Below the pieces are notes generated by a model. It was not told the DNA's origin. It ran no database searches and saw only the letters and a program-made list of their open reading frames with translations. This document shows positions 53,678 through 61,300 of a stretch of DNA of 64,000 bases, in pieces. The DNA is taken from positions 1,862,501-1,926,500 of the forward strand of contig NZ_CP151943.1 of assembly GCF_038592905.1 (NCBI RefSeq), given 5' to 3'. Position numbers and translations under genes: made by a program. The stretch comes from Neobacillus sp. FSL H8-0543 (GTDB lineage Bacteria > Bacillota > Bacilli > Bacillales > Cytobacillaceae). Positions within the stretch are counted from its first letter, which is position 1; each line of letters begins with the position of its first letter.

Positions 53678-53884
53678 TCACAAATATTTCGCCCAATAAT
53701 ACACAACGTAAACCCAACTCAAAAGACCATGAAAAATCGCCCATGGAATTGACTTCCATGCCGTATAGGAAATAATCATTGCCAAACATGTACCGAACGA
53801 AATTCCCTTTTTGATCGAAGATTCGACGGTTTGATTTCGTTTACTTTTTTCATCCTTCCTTACGTTAAAATCTGGTTCACTCAT
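53678..53884 (-). CDS. Small two-helix membrane protein
   Basis: 68-residue protein with a charged N-terminus (MSEPDFNVRKDEKSKRN) and two hydrophobic segments (about 29-45 and 50-66), ending YWAKYL. AAGGTG lies six bases before the ATG at 53884; an upstream in-frame start at 53893 is less well placed. Function unknown. A palindrome lies directly downstream and may end its transcript. Confidence 0.65.
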   Translation of the reverse strand: MSEPDFNVRKDEKSKRNQTVESSIKKGISFGTCLAMIISYTAWKSIPWAIFHGLLSWVYVVYYWAKYL

Positions 53885-54051
53885 TACAAACACCTTCCCA
53901 ACTAATTATTGAAAACAGACCGAACATTGCCCCCAGCCTTGATGTTTACTGATTGCAAAAATCAATTACCATGGAACCACCTCTTAAAAATACTTTATAA
54001 ATACAATATTCGTCCTTTTATACGTTTATCCTTTTTTTCAGAGCCACGGCG

Positions 54052-54128
54052 AGCCGCGGGGACGGTTCTCCTGGTTCATAATTTGGTAGGTCTCCAGCAA
54101 CAGCCAAAAAGCCACAAACCCCACCCTT
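54052..54128. repeat. Dispersed palindrome copy, long form
   Basis: GCCGCGGGGACGGTTCTCCT, then GGTAGGTCTCCAGCAACAGC and AAAAAGCCACAAACCCCACC. The right arm is mutated. Confidence 0.7.
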
Positions 54129-54135
54129 GGAAAAT

Positions 54136-54190
54136 GCCAAAGGGACGGTTCTCATGGGTTATTTTTAAAAGCCACCCGAACCGTCCCCGT
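54136..54190. repeat. Dispersed palindrome copy, short form
   Basis: CCAAAGGGACGGTTCTCATGG and CCACCCGAACCGTCCCCG are inverted arms around a TTTTTAAAA-type centre. It starts seven bases before the end of the SipW-like gene transcript and likely terminates it. Confidence 0.8.
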
Positions 54191-54196
54191 CGTCCC

Positions 54197-54742
54197 TTAC
54201 GTTTTAATTTGTCGAAGGGCTGTACTAATGTAAAATAAAGACAAAAAACCTGTAAGGATACCTGGAATAATCAGAAGATAAATAGGTACTGACCCTGATT
54301 GAAAAAAGGCAATTAACTTTCCTGCGAAAGGAATGGTGAAACCATTATATACCCCCACTACACTTTCTGCGTTTACTGAAAAGGGATCCTCAGAGCTATT
54401 GTTGTCCCCTTTTGTAATATAGTGAACAGTGTTTTGCACCTTTTGAACTTCCACTATTCTATGAGTAATGTATGTACGAGGATTGTTTTCTGCCTTAAAA
54501 GTGATAACATCCCCATCATTTAATAATTTTTTGTCATCGACATGTTTGATTGTAATAATGGAACCTGTTTTAATTTCTGGCTCCATCGAACCCGATAAGA
54601 CAATCAAAATTTCATGGCCGAAGACAGAAACGGTCCCGCCGCTCACCTTGGCAGCAACGACCAAAATTAAGATTCCTATTAAAACTCCATAAATAATAAT
54701 TGAAAAAATGAGACGAACCATTCTTTTTAGCTTCTTTTTCAT
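54197..54742 (-). CDS. SipW-type signal peptidase (second in the matrix cluster)
   Basis: 181-residue S26B signal peptidase. N-terminal helix (about 10-31). Catalytic serine S52 in LSGSMEP and catalytic histidine H94 in YITHRIVE. The conserved ITKGDNN box and a C-terminal helix (about 150-172) follow. The Ser-His arrangement marks the SipW/archaeal class that processes TasA-like leaders. GGAGG precedes the ATG at 13 bases, which is long. It is 27 bases after the TapA-position gene, its likely co-transcribed partner. Confidence 0.93.
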   Translation of the reverse strand: MKKKLKRMVRLIFSIIIYGVLIGILILVVAAKVSGGTVSVFGHEILIVLSGSMEPEIKTGSIITIKHVDDKKLLNDGDVITFKAENNPRTYITHRIVEVQKVQNTVHYITKGDNNSSEDPFSVNAESVVGVYNGFTIPFAGKLIAFFQSGSVPIYLLIIPGILTGFLSLFYISTALRQIKT

Positions 54743-54769
54743 ATAGTAATAGAGACCTCCATTTAACCA

Positions 54770-55216
54770 TTAGGGTTGTGTTTCCTGGTTTTCTTGAATT
54801 GTTTGGTCATTATTTTCTATGGGATTCAAAGGAGTGTTTTCTTCTGATTGAACCGTATCCGATTGCTGAGTCGTATTTTTATCTGTATCACTTTTTGATT
54901 CAACCATTGATTCATCTGCCGGTTTGGCACCATCTTTTTCACTTTGGTCCACTTGTTTTTCAGCTACATTAGGACTTTCAGTTTCAACATTATTGTCTTT
55001 GTCTTTGCTGGTAAAACTTAATTTACTGCCATCCCACCATGTGCCTGCTTTAACCGTTGACTCATGCTGTATTCGATCTGTAAATAAAGCAGTTGTAGTG
55101 TTCAATGGCAAATTAATACATACCATCAAAATCAAACACCATACCAAACCTATATGCCAGATGAGTTTGATGGAAAAGTGTGTTTTTCTATATTTCCTCC
55201 GTCTCGTTGCCCTCAT
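54770..55216 (-). CDS. Exported protein with SipW-type leader and acidic tail
   Basis: 148-residue protein. A very basic N-terminus (MRATRRRKYRKTHFSIK) leads into a membrane helix (about 18-38), then NTTTALFTDRIQHESTVKAG, which resembles a SipW cleavage region. From about residue 70 the chain is low-complexity, rich in D/E/S/T/Q/N. This layout and its position next to tasA- and sipW-like genes recall TapA of Bacillus subtilis, but sequence similarity is weak and it is shorter. The ATG at 55216 with GGGAGTG upstream is preferred over TTG at 55252. Confidence 0.7.
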   Translation of the reverse strand: MRATRRRKYRKTHFSIKLIWHIGLVWCLILMVCINLPLNTTTALFTDRIQHESTVKAGTWWDGSKLSFTSKDKDNNVETESPNVAEKQVDQSEKDGAKPADESMVESKSDTDKNTTQQSDTVQSEENTPLNPIENNDQTIQENQETQP

Positions 55217-55303
55217 GGTTCTCACTCCCTTCAAACATTCATGTCTATTCAAAAATGTAATTTCTCTAAATTATTGAGATCAAGATAATATGTATATTAC
55301 TTA

Positions 55304-55343
55304 AAAAGGGTGTCACAAAGTTTGATTTTGTGACACCTTTTTA
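55304..55343. terminator. Terminator of the TasA-like gene
   Basis: AAAAAGGGTGTCACAAA pairs with TTTGTGACACCTTTTT around a short loop, 33 bases past the stop codon, so the TasA-like transcript ends before the acidic-tail gene. Confidence 0.92.
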
Positions 55344-55375
55344 TTTATTGATTAAAAGGTAACCTTATTGAAAAA

Positions 55376-56293
55376 TTAGTAAGCAGTTCTTGTAGCTGTG
55401 TAAGTATGACCATCACCAGTGATTATAGTAATCACAACTTTAGTTGGTTTGTCAGTTGGAGATCCTTGCCAGTCACCGTAATTCCACCAAGTATCTGCAA
55501 ATCGATCAGCAGAATTACCTTTGTAGGTGAATTCAAACGGTGTAGACAGACTGGTTTCAGTAGAATTCAAAGCATCAACACCAGCTGTATTTCTTTGTAA
55601 TAATGTGTTGTCCTTATAAGCCTCAATAGTGATACTCCTCACATCAGCTGCTTTTGGAGATTCAGCTAGGATGAAGCCGAAACTAAATCCTTTATGATCT
55701 CTACCAGAATCAGTCCAATTATGACCAGCTGTTACGTTGAAGTCGGCTGGTGTAATAAAGGTTTGTGGAGATGGGAAGAAATCCGGCTTGCTGTCATTGT
55801 TCTGATCATTATTTCTTGCTTGGACAGCATCGACTACAACATTAATGGATCCTTTTGCACTTTGATAGCTATCATTTGCATGTAATGGAAAAGAATACTT
55901 TACATCAAGTTCCACAGTTTGGCCCACTCCTACAAATACAGGCTCATCACTGTAAGAGATTTGCAATGGAGTTGCACCGTTGAATAACTCACCGCTCCTA
56001 GTAGCTTGTGTAGCTGCATCGTTAATTCTTACCCATGCATCTAATGTTCCTTCATTTTTAATAGTTACTTTCTTCGTGTCAGTATCCCCAGGAGCTAAGT
56101 TGCTAAAGTTAATCATTTGCGAAGCAACATTGCCTCCTGTGGTGTAATCCGTAATTTTTACTGTACCTGCTGTAAATTCGTTACCAGCATTTACAGCATT
56201 TGCACTAAATAGTGCGTAGGTTCCCCCTGCGATTAATGATAATGCTAGGGCTGAAGATGCAATGCCCATCCCCAATTTTGATTTCTTTGCCAT
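55376..56293 (-). CDS. TasA/camelysin-like matrix protein with extra domain
   Basis: 305-residue exported protein. The leader MAKKSKLGMGIASSALALSL ends in GGTYALFSANAVNAGNEFTAG, the classic SipW-processed TasA/CalY junction. The first mature domain (about 38-160) has the TasA-like NLAPGDTDTKKVTIKNEGTLDAWVRI pattern. A second domain (about 165-305) with FSFGFILAESPKAADVRSIT and WWNYGDWQGSP is additional; TasA has about 260 and CalY about 200 residues. AATAGGAGGAGAAGAAAG precedes the ATG. Located between two SipW-like genes, it should be processed by one of them and form extracellular fibres (by family analogy). Confidence 0.92.
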   Translation of the reverse strand: MAKKSKLGMGIASSALALSLIAGGTYALFSANAVNAGNEFTAGTVKITDYTTGGNVASQMINFSNLAPGDTDTKKVTIKNEGTLDAWVRINDAATQATRSGELFNGATPLQISYSDEPVFVGVGQTVELDVKYSFPLHANDSYQSAKGSINVVVDAVQARNNDQNNDSKPDFFPSPQTFITPADFNVTAGHNWTDSGRDHKGFSFGFILAESPKAADVRSITIEAYKDNTLLQRNTAGVDALNSTETSLSTPFEFTYKGNSADRFADTWWNYGDWQGSPTDKPTKVVITIITGDGHTYTATRTAY

Positions 56294-56394
56294 TCTTTCT
56301 TCTCCTCCTATTAACTTATAATTTTTTATTGGAACTCTCTTCTAAACCCTATGTATTGAAATCTAAGTCTAGCGAGAATGTCACAATCACATTG

Positions 56395-56976
56395 TTAACC
56401 TTCTAAGCTTTGTTTGACTAATCTGTTTTCCTTTTCTAACTGTCTTAATCTTCTGACGAGCTGTAAGATATTGTAGGAAAGAATTAACACTCCCGGTAAG
56501 ATTAGCAGCAGGATAGCTCCCATAGATGTTTTTGAATAGGCTAGAATGTAGCCAAGATACGGAATCGTTACGCCAGAATATTTTCCGACAACATTGGAAG
56601 CTGGTATCGGTTCGGGATCTACCGCATCATTTGCGTCTCCCTTTGTGATATATTGAACCAAAGAGTCCGTTACGTGGATTTCTTTTACCCGGTGTGTAAT
56701 CAAAAATTCTGGATTTTCCATTGTTCGATAGGTAATAACATCGCCCTTTTGGAAATTATTAAGGTCGCCCCCCGATTTAATCGCGATGACGGACCCGGTA
56801 TGAATAGATGGTTCCATGGAACCAGATAAAACCGATTTTACTTGATACCCAAACAGCTGGGATTCTCCTCCCGAAACCTTGGTTGAAACGACTACATAAA
56901 GCAAAGAGATTAATAGTAAAAATAGTAGAATCGATACAATCTTACTTACTATTTTTCCTAACTTTTTTGCTACCAT
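56395..56976 (-). CDS. SipW-type signal peptidase (first in the matrix cluster)
   Basis: 193-residue S26B signal peptidase. N-terminal helix, catalytic serine S53 in LSGSMEP, catalytic histidine H95 in LITHRVKE, ITKGDANDAVDP box and a C-terminal helix with a charged tail. I use the ATG at 56976 with GGGGTG six bases upstream; the frame opens at GTG 56985. It is upstream of the TasA-like gene (101-base gap) and probably shares its promoter region. A GTTCTTT-containing dyad lies about 60 bases upstream. Confidence 0.93.
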   Translation of the reverse strand: MVAKKLGKIVSKIVSILLFLLLISLLYVVVSTKVSGGESQLFGYQVKSVLSGSMEPSIHTGSVIAIKSGGDLNNFQKGDVITYRTMENPEFLITHRVKEIHVTDSLVQYITKGDANDAVDPEPIPASNVVGKYSGVTIPYLGYILAYSKTSMGAILLLILPGVLILSYNILQLVRRLRQLEKENRLVKQSLEG

Positions 56977-57034
56977 ATAACTCACCCCATTTAATAGTTA
57001 AAGAAACTGCTCTTTATTCTTTTTACGAACAATA

Positions 57035-57054
57035 TAGTTCTTTGGAACGAACTA
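57035..57054. promoter_or_regulatory. Candidate SinR operator
   Basis: TAGTTCTTTGGAACGAACTA contains GTTCTTT, which matches the SinR consensus GTTCTYT as I recall it, together with an inverted GAAC. It lies about 60 bases upstream of the first SipW-like gene, where a matrix repressor would be expected. Confidence 0.45.
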
Positions 57055-57211
57055 ATAATTTGAGTATAAGGTACTATATGAAATTTGAAAAACCCAATAA
57101 TACTCCAAAAATTCTCAATTGAGAACACTTTAATCCAAATTACTCTTTTTATCTCGATATATCTCACTCTTTTGTTTTTTATAAAGAATTTTCTATTCGT
57201 TATAAAACGAA

Positions 57212-57283
57212 ACAGGGACAGTTCTCGTGGTTTACTTAGGTTAGTTCCAGCGAAAAGACTGGTCAATATCACAGTCCCCACGT
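57212..57283. repeat. Dispersed palindrome copy (degenerate)
   Basis: AACAGGGACAGTTCTCGTGG at the left and ACTGGTCAATATCACAGTCCCC at the right. Confidence 0.55.
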
Positions 57284-57467
57284 TTAGTAGTCACTGCAAC
57301 CAATCACTAGATAGTGCCTGTCACCAATACCTTCCACTCCGCCCTCCCTTCTAAAAACATGTTGCTACTTTTTCTAAAATACTAGATAGTAAATTTATAG
57401 AGTCAGCTAGGGGAATTTTCACAGAAAAAGGAAAGCAACTGGTACCTTAGAAGAGGAGAGAATTTGT

Positions 57468-57944
57468 ATGTCGTTGAATCAAGATGAGTGGCTGGATGGG
57501 GAAAGGAATATCTTAGAACGTAAATCGAATCTAATGATTAACATTAAAGATTATGGTATGAAAAAGAAGTTTACTTTTACAAATAATGAAGCGATTGGGG
57601 GAACGCTCTATTTATCGAATTATCGGCTTATCTTCAAGTCACATCCCATCAATCGAGTAAAGGGAACGTACAGCATCTTATTAACAACCATTCGTTCCGC
57701 TAGAGATTCCTCTGGTCTGTTAATGAAAAAAATAGAAGTGAATTCCAACGGAAAACCATTCGAGTTTGTTGTCTGGGGACGAAAGGAGATTTTAACCAAA
57801 ATAGAAGAGTTGAAAAACAACCTATCTGTTGGAGAAAAAGAGTGGCTCGAATCGATCACGTCCGGTCAGGAAAATAGTTTGGTCAGGTTCAAAGAAATGG
57901 ATCAAATTGTGGATTTGATAAGTAAGATAGGCAGCGGGTTTTAG
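57468..57944 (+). CDS. PH/GRAM-like domain protein
   Basis: 158-residue cytoplasmic protein with a PH/GRAM-like beta core. The GGTLYLSNYRLIFKSHPIN segment (residues about 44-62) is the hallmark strand-turn-strand of GRAM domains, followed by ILLTTIRSARDSSGLLMKKIEV and FEFVVWGRKEI, then a helix. Such domains bind lipids or peptides; no partner gene is adjacent. AGAGGAGAGAATTTGT supports the ATG. It is followed by hairpins at 57978-58019 and 58066-58106. Confidence 0.75.
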   Translation: MSLNQDEWLDGERNILERKSNLMINIKDYGMKKKFTFTNNEAIGGTLYLSNYRLIFKSHPINRVKGTYSILLTTIRSARDSSGLLMKKIEVNSNGKPFEFVVWGRKEILTKIEELKNNLSVGEKEWLESITSGQENSLVRFKEMDQIVDLISKIGSGF

Positions 57945-57977
57945 TATAATTACTGTTCTCAACAAGAGGAAAACGGC

Positions 57978-58019
57978 AAGAATGAAACTCTGTCACAAGT
58001 GCACCGCGACTTCATTCTT
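57978..58019 (+). terminator. Hairpin after the GRAM-like gene
   Basis: AAGAATGAA and TTCATTCTT are perfect 9-bp arms around 24 bases. There is no long T run, so terminator function is moderate. Confidence 0.45.
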
Positions 58020-58065
58020 CTTAGGCCATCAAAGTTTGGCGGGATAGATCTCTTACATAAGAAGA

Positions 58066-58106
58066 AAAAGCACAACTAGGCTTCTACCCCCTACTTGTGC
58101 CTTTTT
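58066..58106. terminator. Bidirectional terminator
   Basis: AAAAGCACAACTAGG pairs with CTACTTGTGCCTTTTT with small internal mismatches. It separates the convergent GRAM-like and DUF3895-like genes. Confidence 0.75.
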
Positions 58107-58174
58107 ATTAAAAAAACTTCCGATTGACCCCTAATAGAACTATCATCATCGTTATCAATCACCTAGTTTACCTC

Positions 58175-59131
58175 CTAATATTTTTGATATATTCGATCCT
58201 CTTTACCAATAACCTCTGTTATCATAACTTTTTCATCACGTACTAATTGTTCAAGGTATTGACAGACTTCAACATATATTCTTGGCTTCCCAGTTATGTA
58301 TCTTTTTTTCTCTGCACCATTATGCTTGATTAGTAGTTCGCAAATGATTCTAGCACTAGATACTCCCTCATCCAAATATCTATTTATAGCATGGAAAAAT
58401 AGAGAATCACCTGTTCTCTGTACTAGACTTTGAAGAGAAACTTCTCTGATCGTTTCTTCAAATAAATCGAGTGAGTCTTGTTCCTCATATTTCTCTGCAG
58501 CAGCAGTAACGGTAGTATTATAAATAGGCAAACTTTCAAAATTATTAAGCTCACTTTTTTCTTGATGGGTAATAATATCCCTTTTCAACCTGTTGAGCTG
58601 CCTCTCTAGTAAAGGAACATTTGCATCCAAGTGGTTTTGTATATCCTTCGCTATCTTTAGATCACTTGGAATATTTGAGACATGGTCTAGAACGGACCAA
58701 CCATCCCCAATCTTGGTTAATAATTCATCGCGCTCATAATCAATCTGGTTAAATCCCTTTTTAATCGATGCAATTAATAATGCAGATAAACCTGTATGCT
58801 CTTCAAAATGTTTAATCCCAAAACGACGAATCTGATTTGTTGAAAGATGCCTTACGATATATTGATATCTAAGTGGTTTGCCGCATTCACAAGGGGTATC
58901 CGGATTAGTGAACCCATTATCGATATAATCATCTAATACCCAATCATCTATAAGCATCTCCATTTCTTCTACTGTTGCAGAATCTGGCACCATCATTCCT
59001 TTGTCCTTAGCCATAACATTAGCAAATGCGGTTTTCTTTCCCCTTTTTACATAAAACTCAATAAATTCCCTTTGTTCCGTACTAAGTATATTCAGTAATT
59101 CATCCCTCTCTTTAACATCAAGTGTAATCAT
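58175..59131 (-). CDS. DUF3895-like protein
   Basis: 318-residue cytoplasmic protein. It begins TLDVKERDELLNILSTEQRE and has a possible single zinc pair in TPCECGKPLRYQYIV (near residue 80), followed by helical charged segments (ERQLNRLKRDIITHQE). I believe it belongs to DUF3895, known from Bacillus, but cannot confirm. It overlaps the RHH-like gene by four bases (ATGA), so the two are coupled. Function unknown; the cysteine pair and a DNA-binding partner hint at nucleic-acid work. Confidence 0.7.
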   Translation of the reverse strand: MITLDVKERDELLNILSTEQREFIEFYVKRGKKTAFANVMAKDKGMMVPDSATVEEMEMLIDDWVLDDYIDNGFTNPDTPCECGKPLRYQYIVRHLSTNQIRRFGIKHFEEHTGLSALLIASIKKGFNQIDYERDELLTKIGDGWSVLDHVSNIPSDLKIAKDIQNHLDANVPLLERQLNRLKRDIITHQEKSELNNFESLPIYNTTVTAAAEKYEEQDSLDLFEETIREVSLQSLVQRTGDSLFFHAINRYLDEGVSSARIICELLIKHNGAEKKRYITGKPRIYVEVCQYLEQLVRDEKVMITEVIGKEDRIYQKY

Positions 59132-59589
59132 TCCTTAATCCACCCTACTTCCTTTAATTCATTTTTAATTTCCTCATGTTCTTTTTCAACTAGCTTTAAT
59201 TGGAAATCATAATTGTCATCTTTGCGATCTAAAATTAATTTTTTAATAAACTCTAATTCACTAAGTCGATCATTTTTACGACTATACTTTTCGACTAATA
59301 ATTGTATTTCTTCTTCTTCAAGCACCTTTTCCATCTCTGCTGTGTAACTGTAATCAAAGTCCTCATCATTCTTCAAATTATATAAATCGTTTATTTCATC
59401 AAGTGCCGATGACAAAAGCAACCTAGCAGCTTCAGCTCTTGTTGTGTCTGTTCTACTAGCAAATTCCTCTAACATTTGAATGTAATCCTTATTAAGATGA
59501 ATACTAAATTTAGTAGAATCCCCACCTAGTTGTTTGGATTGCGCTACTTTTGTTAACTTTTTATATAGGTAAATTGAATGTCTTTCCAT
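59128..59589 (-). CDS. Ribbon-helix-helix-like DNA-binding protein
   Basis: 153-residue protein. Residues about 20-60 (TKFSIHLNKDYIQMLEEFASRTDTTRAEAARLLLSSALDEI) fit a ribbon-helix-helix/Arc-type domain: a short strand followed by two helices. The C-terminal half is charged and helical (EEEEIQLLVEKYSRKNDRL), probably a coiled coil. The second ATG (59589) is six bases from GGAGG; the first (59592) is closer than usual. Co-expressed with the DUF3895-like gene; it may autoregulate the pair. Confidence 0.75.
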   Translation of the reverse strand: MERHSIYLYKKLTKVAQSKQLGGDSTKFSIHLNKDYIQMLEEFASRTDTTRAEAARLLLSSALDEINDLYNLKNDEDFDYSYTAEMEKVLEEEEIQLLVEKYSRKNDRLSELEFIKKLILDRKDDNYDFQLKLVEKEHEEIKNELKEVGWIKE

Positions 59590-59897
59590 CATACCCCTCC
59601 TATTAGAGATTCTCCAGAGATTCCTAACCTAAACGATACAATTATTTACTATTTTTGTAAAGCGTTTTCAAAAAAAATCCTAAAAATTAGTACATGATCT
59701 GTAAAACAAAAGAATCTCGAAAGATAATTCAACCTACTTGGATATTTCTGCACCGGGCCATGATCTCCTTGTCATCAGAAAAAAACCACCAGAATCGTCA
59801 CCCTGGCACATACAAAAAAATTTATTTTCCACGAACCTGTCCTTTTCCTCTTCTCATCTGTATATAACAGGTGAGAATATTTTTAGGAGTTGGTCTG
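59590..59897. other. Divergent promoter region with palindrome
   Basis: AT-rich leader of the RHH-like gene, a degenerate palindrome copy at 59752-59812 and the leader of the replication protein gene. No other gene is seen. Confidence 0.45.
59752..59812. repeat. Dispersed palindrome copy (degenerate)
   Basis: ACCGGGCCATGATCTCCTTG at the left and ACCACCAGAATCGTCACCCTGG at the right. Confidence 0.5.
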
Positions 59898-60800
59898 ATG
59901 TCTGGTTGGGTGAAGTTGACGAAGCAGTTTTCGAATGATGAGTTATGGCATAATGTCACGGCTTTCCGGCTTTATGTATGGATTATTATGAAGGCGGCTT
60001 ACGAGGATGGAAAGGTTTTGAATGGAGTGCGGTTAAAGAAAGGGCAGTATGTAAGAGCTTATTCCCAGTTAGGTGAGGATTTGATGTACATAGAAGGACG
60101 AGCGAAAAAGGCGCTTGCAAAAAGTACCGTCAAGCGCGCAGTCGACAAGCTTGTGAATAAAGGGCTGTTATTGGCTGAAGAAACGCATTTGGGTACCCTC
60201 TTTACTGTCGTAAATTCCGATGACTTTACGTGTTTAGATGGAACGGGTGATTTTTTTTGCACGCCGTTTCGAGAAACGACAGTGGAACAGTCGCTGAACG
60301 ATAACAAAACGATGCCGGAACAATATATAAGAACTCAAGAATCTAAGAAGTTAAAAAATGATGATGATCCCCATCCGTCTCAACCAAACAACCAGGTCCC
60401 GTCAAATAACCAAAAGGCAAAACGGATAGAACGGATTACCACCCAATTTATCACCTTACGAAACAATGGAACCGTTTTAAGTCCGAAGGATGAAACCGCA
60501 ATAGAAAGAATCGGTGAACTTCCGTTAAAAACCGAGCAGCTAGAATCCTTGTTAGAGGGAGTCTTCAATGATTACCACAGGAAAAATCCGAATGGAAAAA
60601 TTAGCAGCGCCTTGTATTGCGAAAAGGTCCTAAGGACCATACTAGAAGCAGACAAAAACGGTAATCACCAGAAAAAGCCACTGAAAGATTCCATGGGAAA
60701 AAGCTACCAGAACCGCCCCCGTAGTTCAAAGGAATCCATCTCTGAACGGGTCGAGCGTTTGATTGAGGAAGGAAAAATTGTCTTGGAGGGTTCGCTATGA
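59898..60800 (+). CDS. Phage-type replication initiation protein (DnaD-like region)
   Basis: 300-residue protein of a phage or integrative-element replication module. The N-terminal part (about 1-110) is a winged-helix-like region (WVKLTKQFSNDELWHNVTAFRLYVWIIMKA, KSTVKRAVDKLVNKGLL). A hydrophilic linker follows (DDDPHPSQPNN), then a helical part around 195-250. The ATG at 59898 has AGGAG eight bases upstream. It overlaps the next gene by four bases. Near the 3' end, 60698-60728 matches the right arm of the dispersed palindrome, so about ten codons (GKSYQNRPRSS) look element-derived yet in frame. Confidence 0.75.
   Translation: MSGWVKLTKQFSNDELWHNVTAFRLYVWIIMKAAYEDGKVLNGVRLKKGQYVRAYSQLGEDLMYIEGRAKKALAKSTVKRAVDKLVNKGLLLAEETHLGTLFTVVNSDDFTCLDGTGDFFCTPFRETTVEQSLNDNKTMPEQYIRTQESKKLKNDDDPHPSQPNNQVPSNNQKAKRIERITTQFITLRNNGTVLSPKDETAIERIGELPLKTEQLESLLEGVFNDYHRKNPNGKISSALYCEKVLRTILEADKNGNHQKKPLKDSMGKSYQNRPRSSKESISERVERLIEEGKIVLEGSL
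60698..60728 (+). repeat. Palindrome right arm inside a coding region
   Basis: AAAAAGCTACCAGAACCGCC followed by CCCGTAGTTCA matches the right end of the family (AAAAAGCCACCAGAACCGTC, then CCCGTGGTTCA) with three or four substitutions. It is read in frame by the replication protein. Confidence 0.6.
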
Positions 60801-61135
60801 CCAAGGATGAGGTAATGAAACTTTTGGTATTAATTGAATCGGTTTATTCGAATTGCTCGTTAAAGGACGAGACAGTTCTGCAATGGTTTCAATTTTGTGC
60901 GGAAATGGATTACGCGAAAGTTCTTGCGCGCCTGAAAACCCATATTCGAAAAAGTCCCTTTCCCCCAGCGATTGGTGAAATTGCTGTATTCACATATGAA
61001 GAAAATCATTTTCCAGCCACCTTACAGGAATGGATGAAGAAAGGACGGGAGAGAATTGAATGCGAATACAATGTTAACAACCGAATTCCAATACCAGAAT
61101 GGCTGGCCGAATATTCAACAAGAAAATCCATTTGA
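60797..61135 (+). CDS. Helicase loader/inhibitor (G39P-like)
   Basis: 112-residue protein resembling phage helicase loaders. MTKDEVMKLLVLIESVYSNC, WFQFCAEMDYAKVLARLKTHI and KSPFPPAIGEIAVF match the compact helical domain of G39P-type loaders that deliver a DnaB-like helicase. The start overlaps the previous stop (ATGA). The C-terminal part overlaps the DnaB-like fragment in another frame. Confidence 0.75.
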   Translation: MTKDEVMKLLVLIESVYSNCSLKDETVLQWFQFCAEMDYAKVLARLKTHIRKSPFPPAIGEIAVFTYEENHFPATLQEWMKKGRERIECEYNVNNRIPIPEWLAEYSTRKSI

Positions 61136-61247
61136 AGCTGAAGGGATCCTTTTAGGGGCAGTCTTTCAGGCTCCTGAACTGATACACGAAATCTCCTTAG
61201 AGCCCTACCATTTTTCGCAAGGTCTCAATCGTTACTTCCGACAATAA
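61056..61247 (+). pseudogene. Truncated DnaB-type replicative helicase
   Basis: The frame encodes NPFEAEGILLGAVFQAPELI, HEISLEPYHFSQGLNRYFRQ and a stop. This is the N-terminal start of a DnaB helicase (EAE-x-x-LGA-x-F, pattern PEL(I/V), and LEP-x-x-F). Everything after about 60 residues, including the RecA-like ATPase, is missing. The start is likely the ATG at 61071 or TTG at 61056; it overlaps the loader gene. The replication module is therefore a remnant. Confidence 0.8.
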
Positions 61248-61300
61248 TGCAAATGGAAGGGACACATGGACAGTTTATTATCAATGGGTCCCAATCCTTT

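Larger units (their letters stand above)
53885..54196. other. Gap filled by palindromes
   Basis: Besides about 160 bases of AT-rich DNA, this gap holds two adjoining palindrome copies (54052-54128 and 54136-54190). No gene is seen. Confidence 0.5.
56977..57467. other. Divergent region between SipW-like and PH/GRAM-like genes
   Basis: AT-rich. It contains a candidate SinR-type site (57035-57054), a palindrome copy (57212-57283) and an 11-base motif GTGCCTGTCAC at 57314, which recurs inverted at about 62737. No gene seen. Confidence 0.5.

Noticed and set aside
58175..59589. Toxin-antitoxin pair
   Set aside because: The RHH-like protein could be an antitoxin, but the 318-residue partner is far too long for common toxins and shows no toxin motif.
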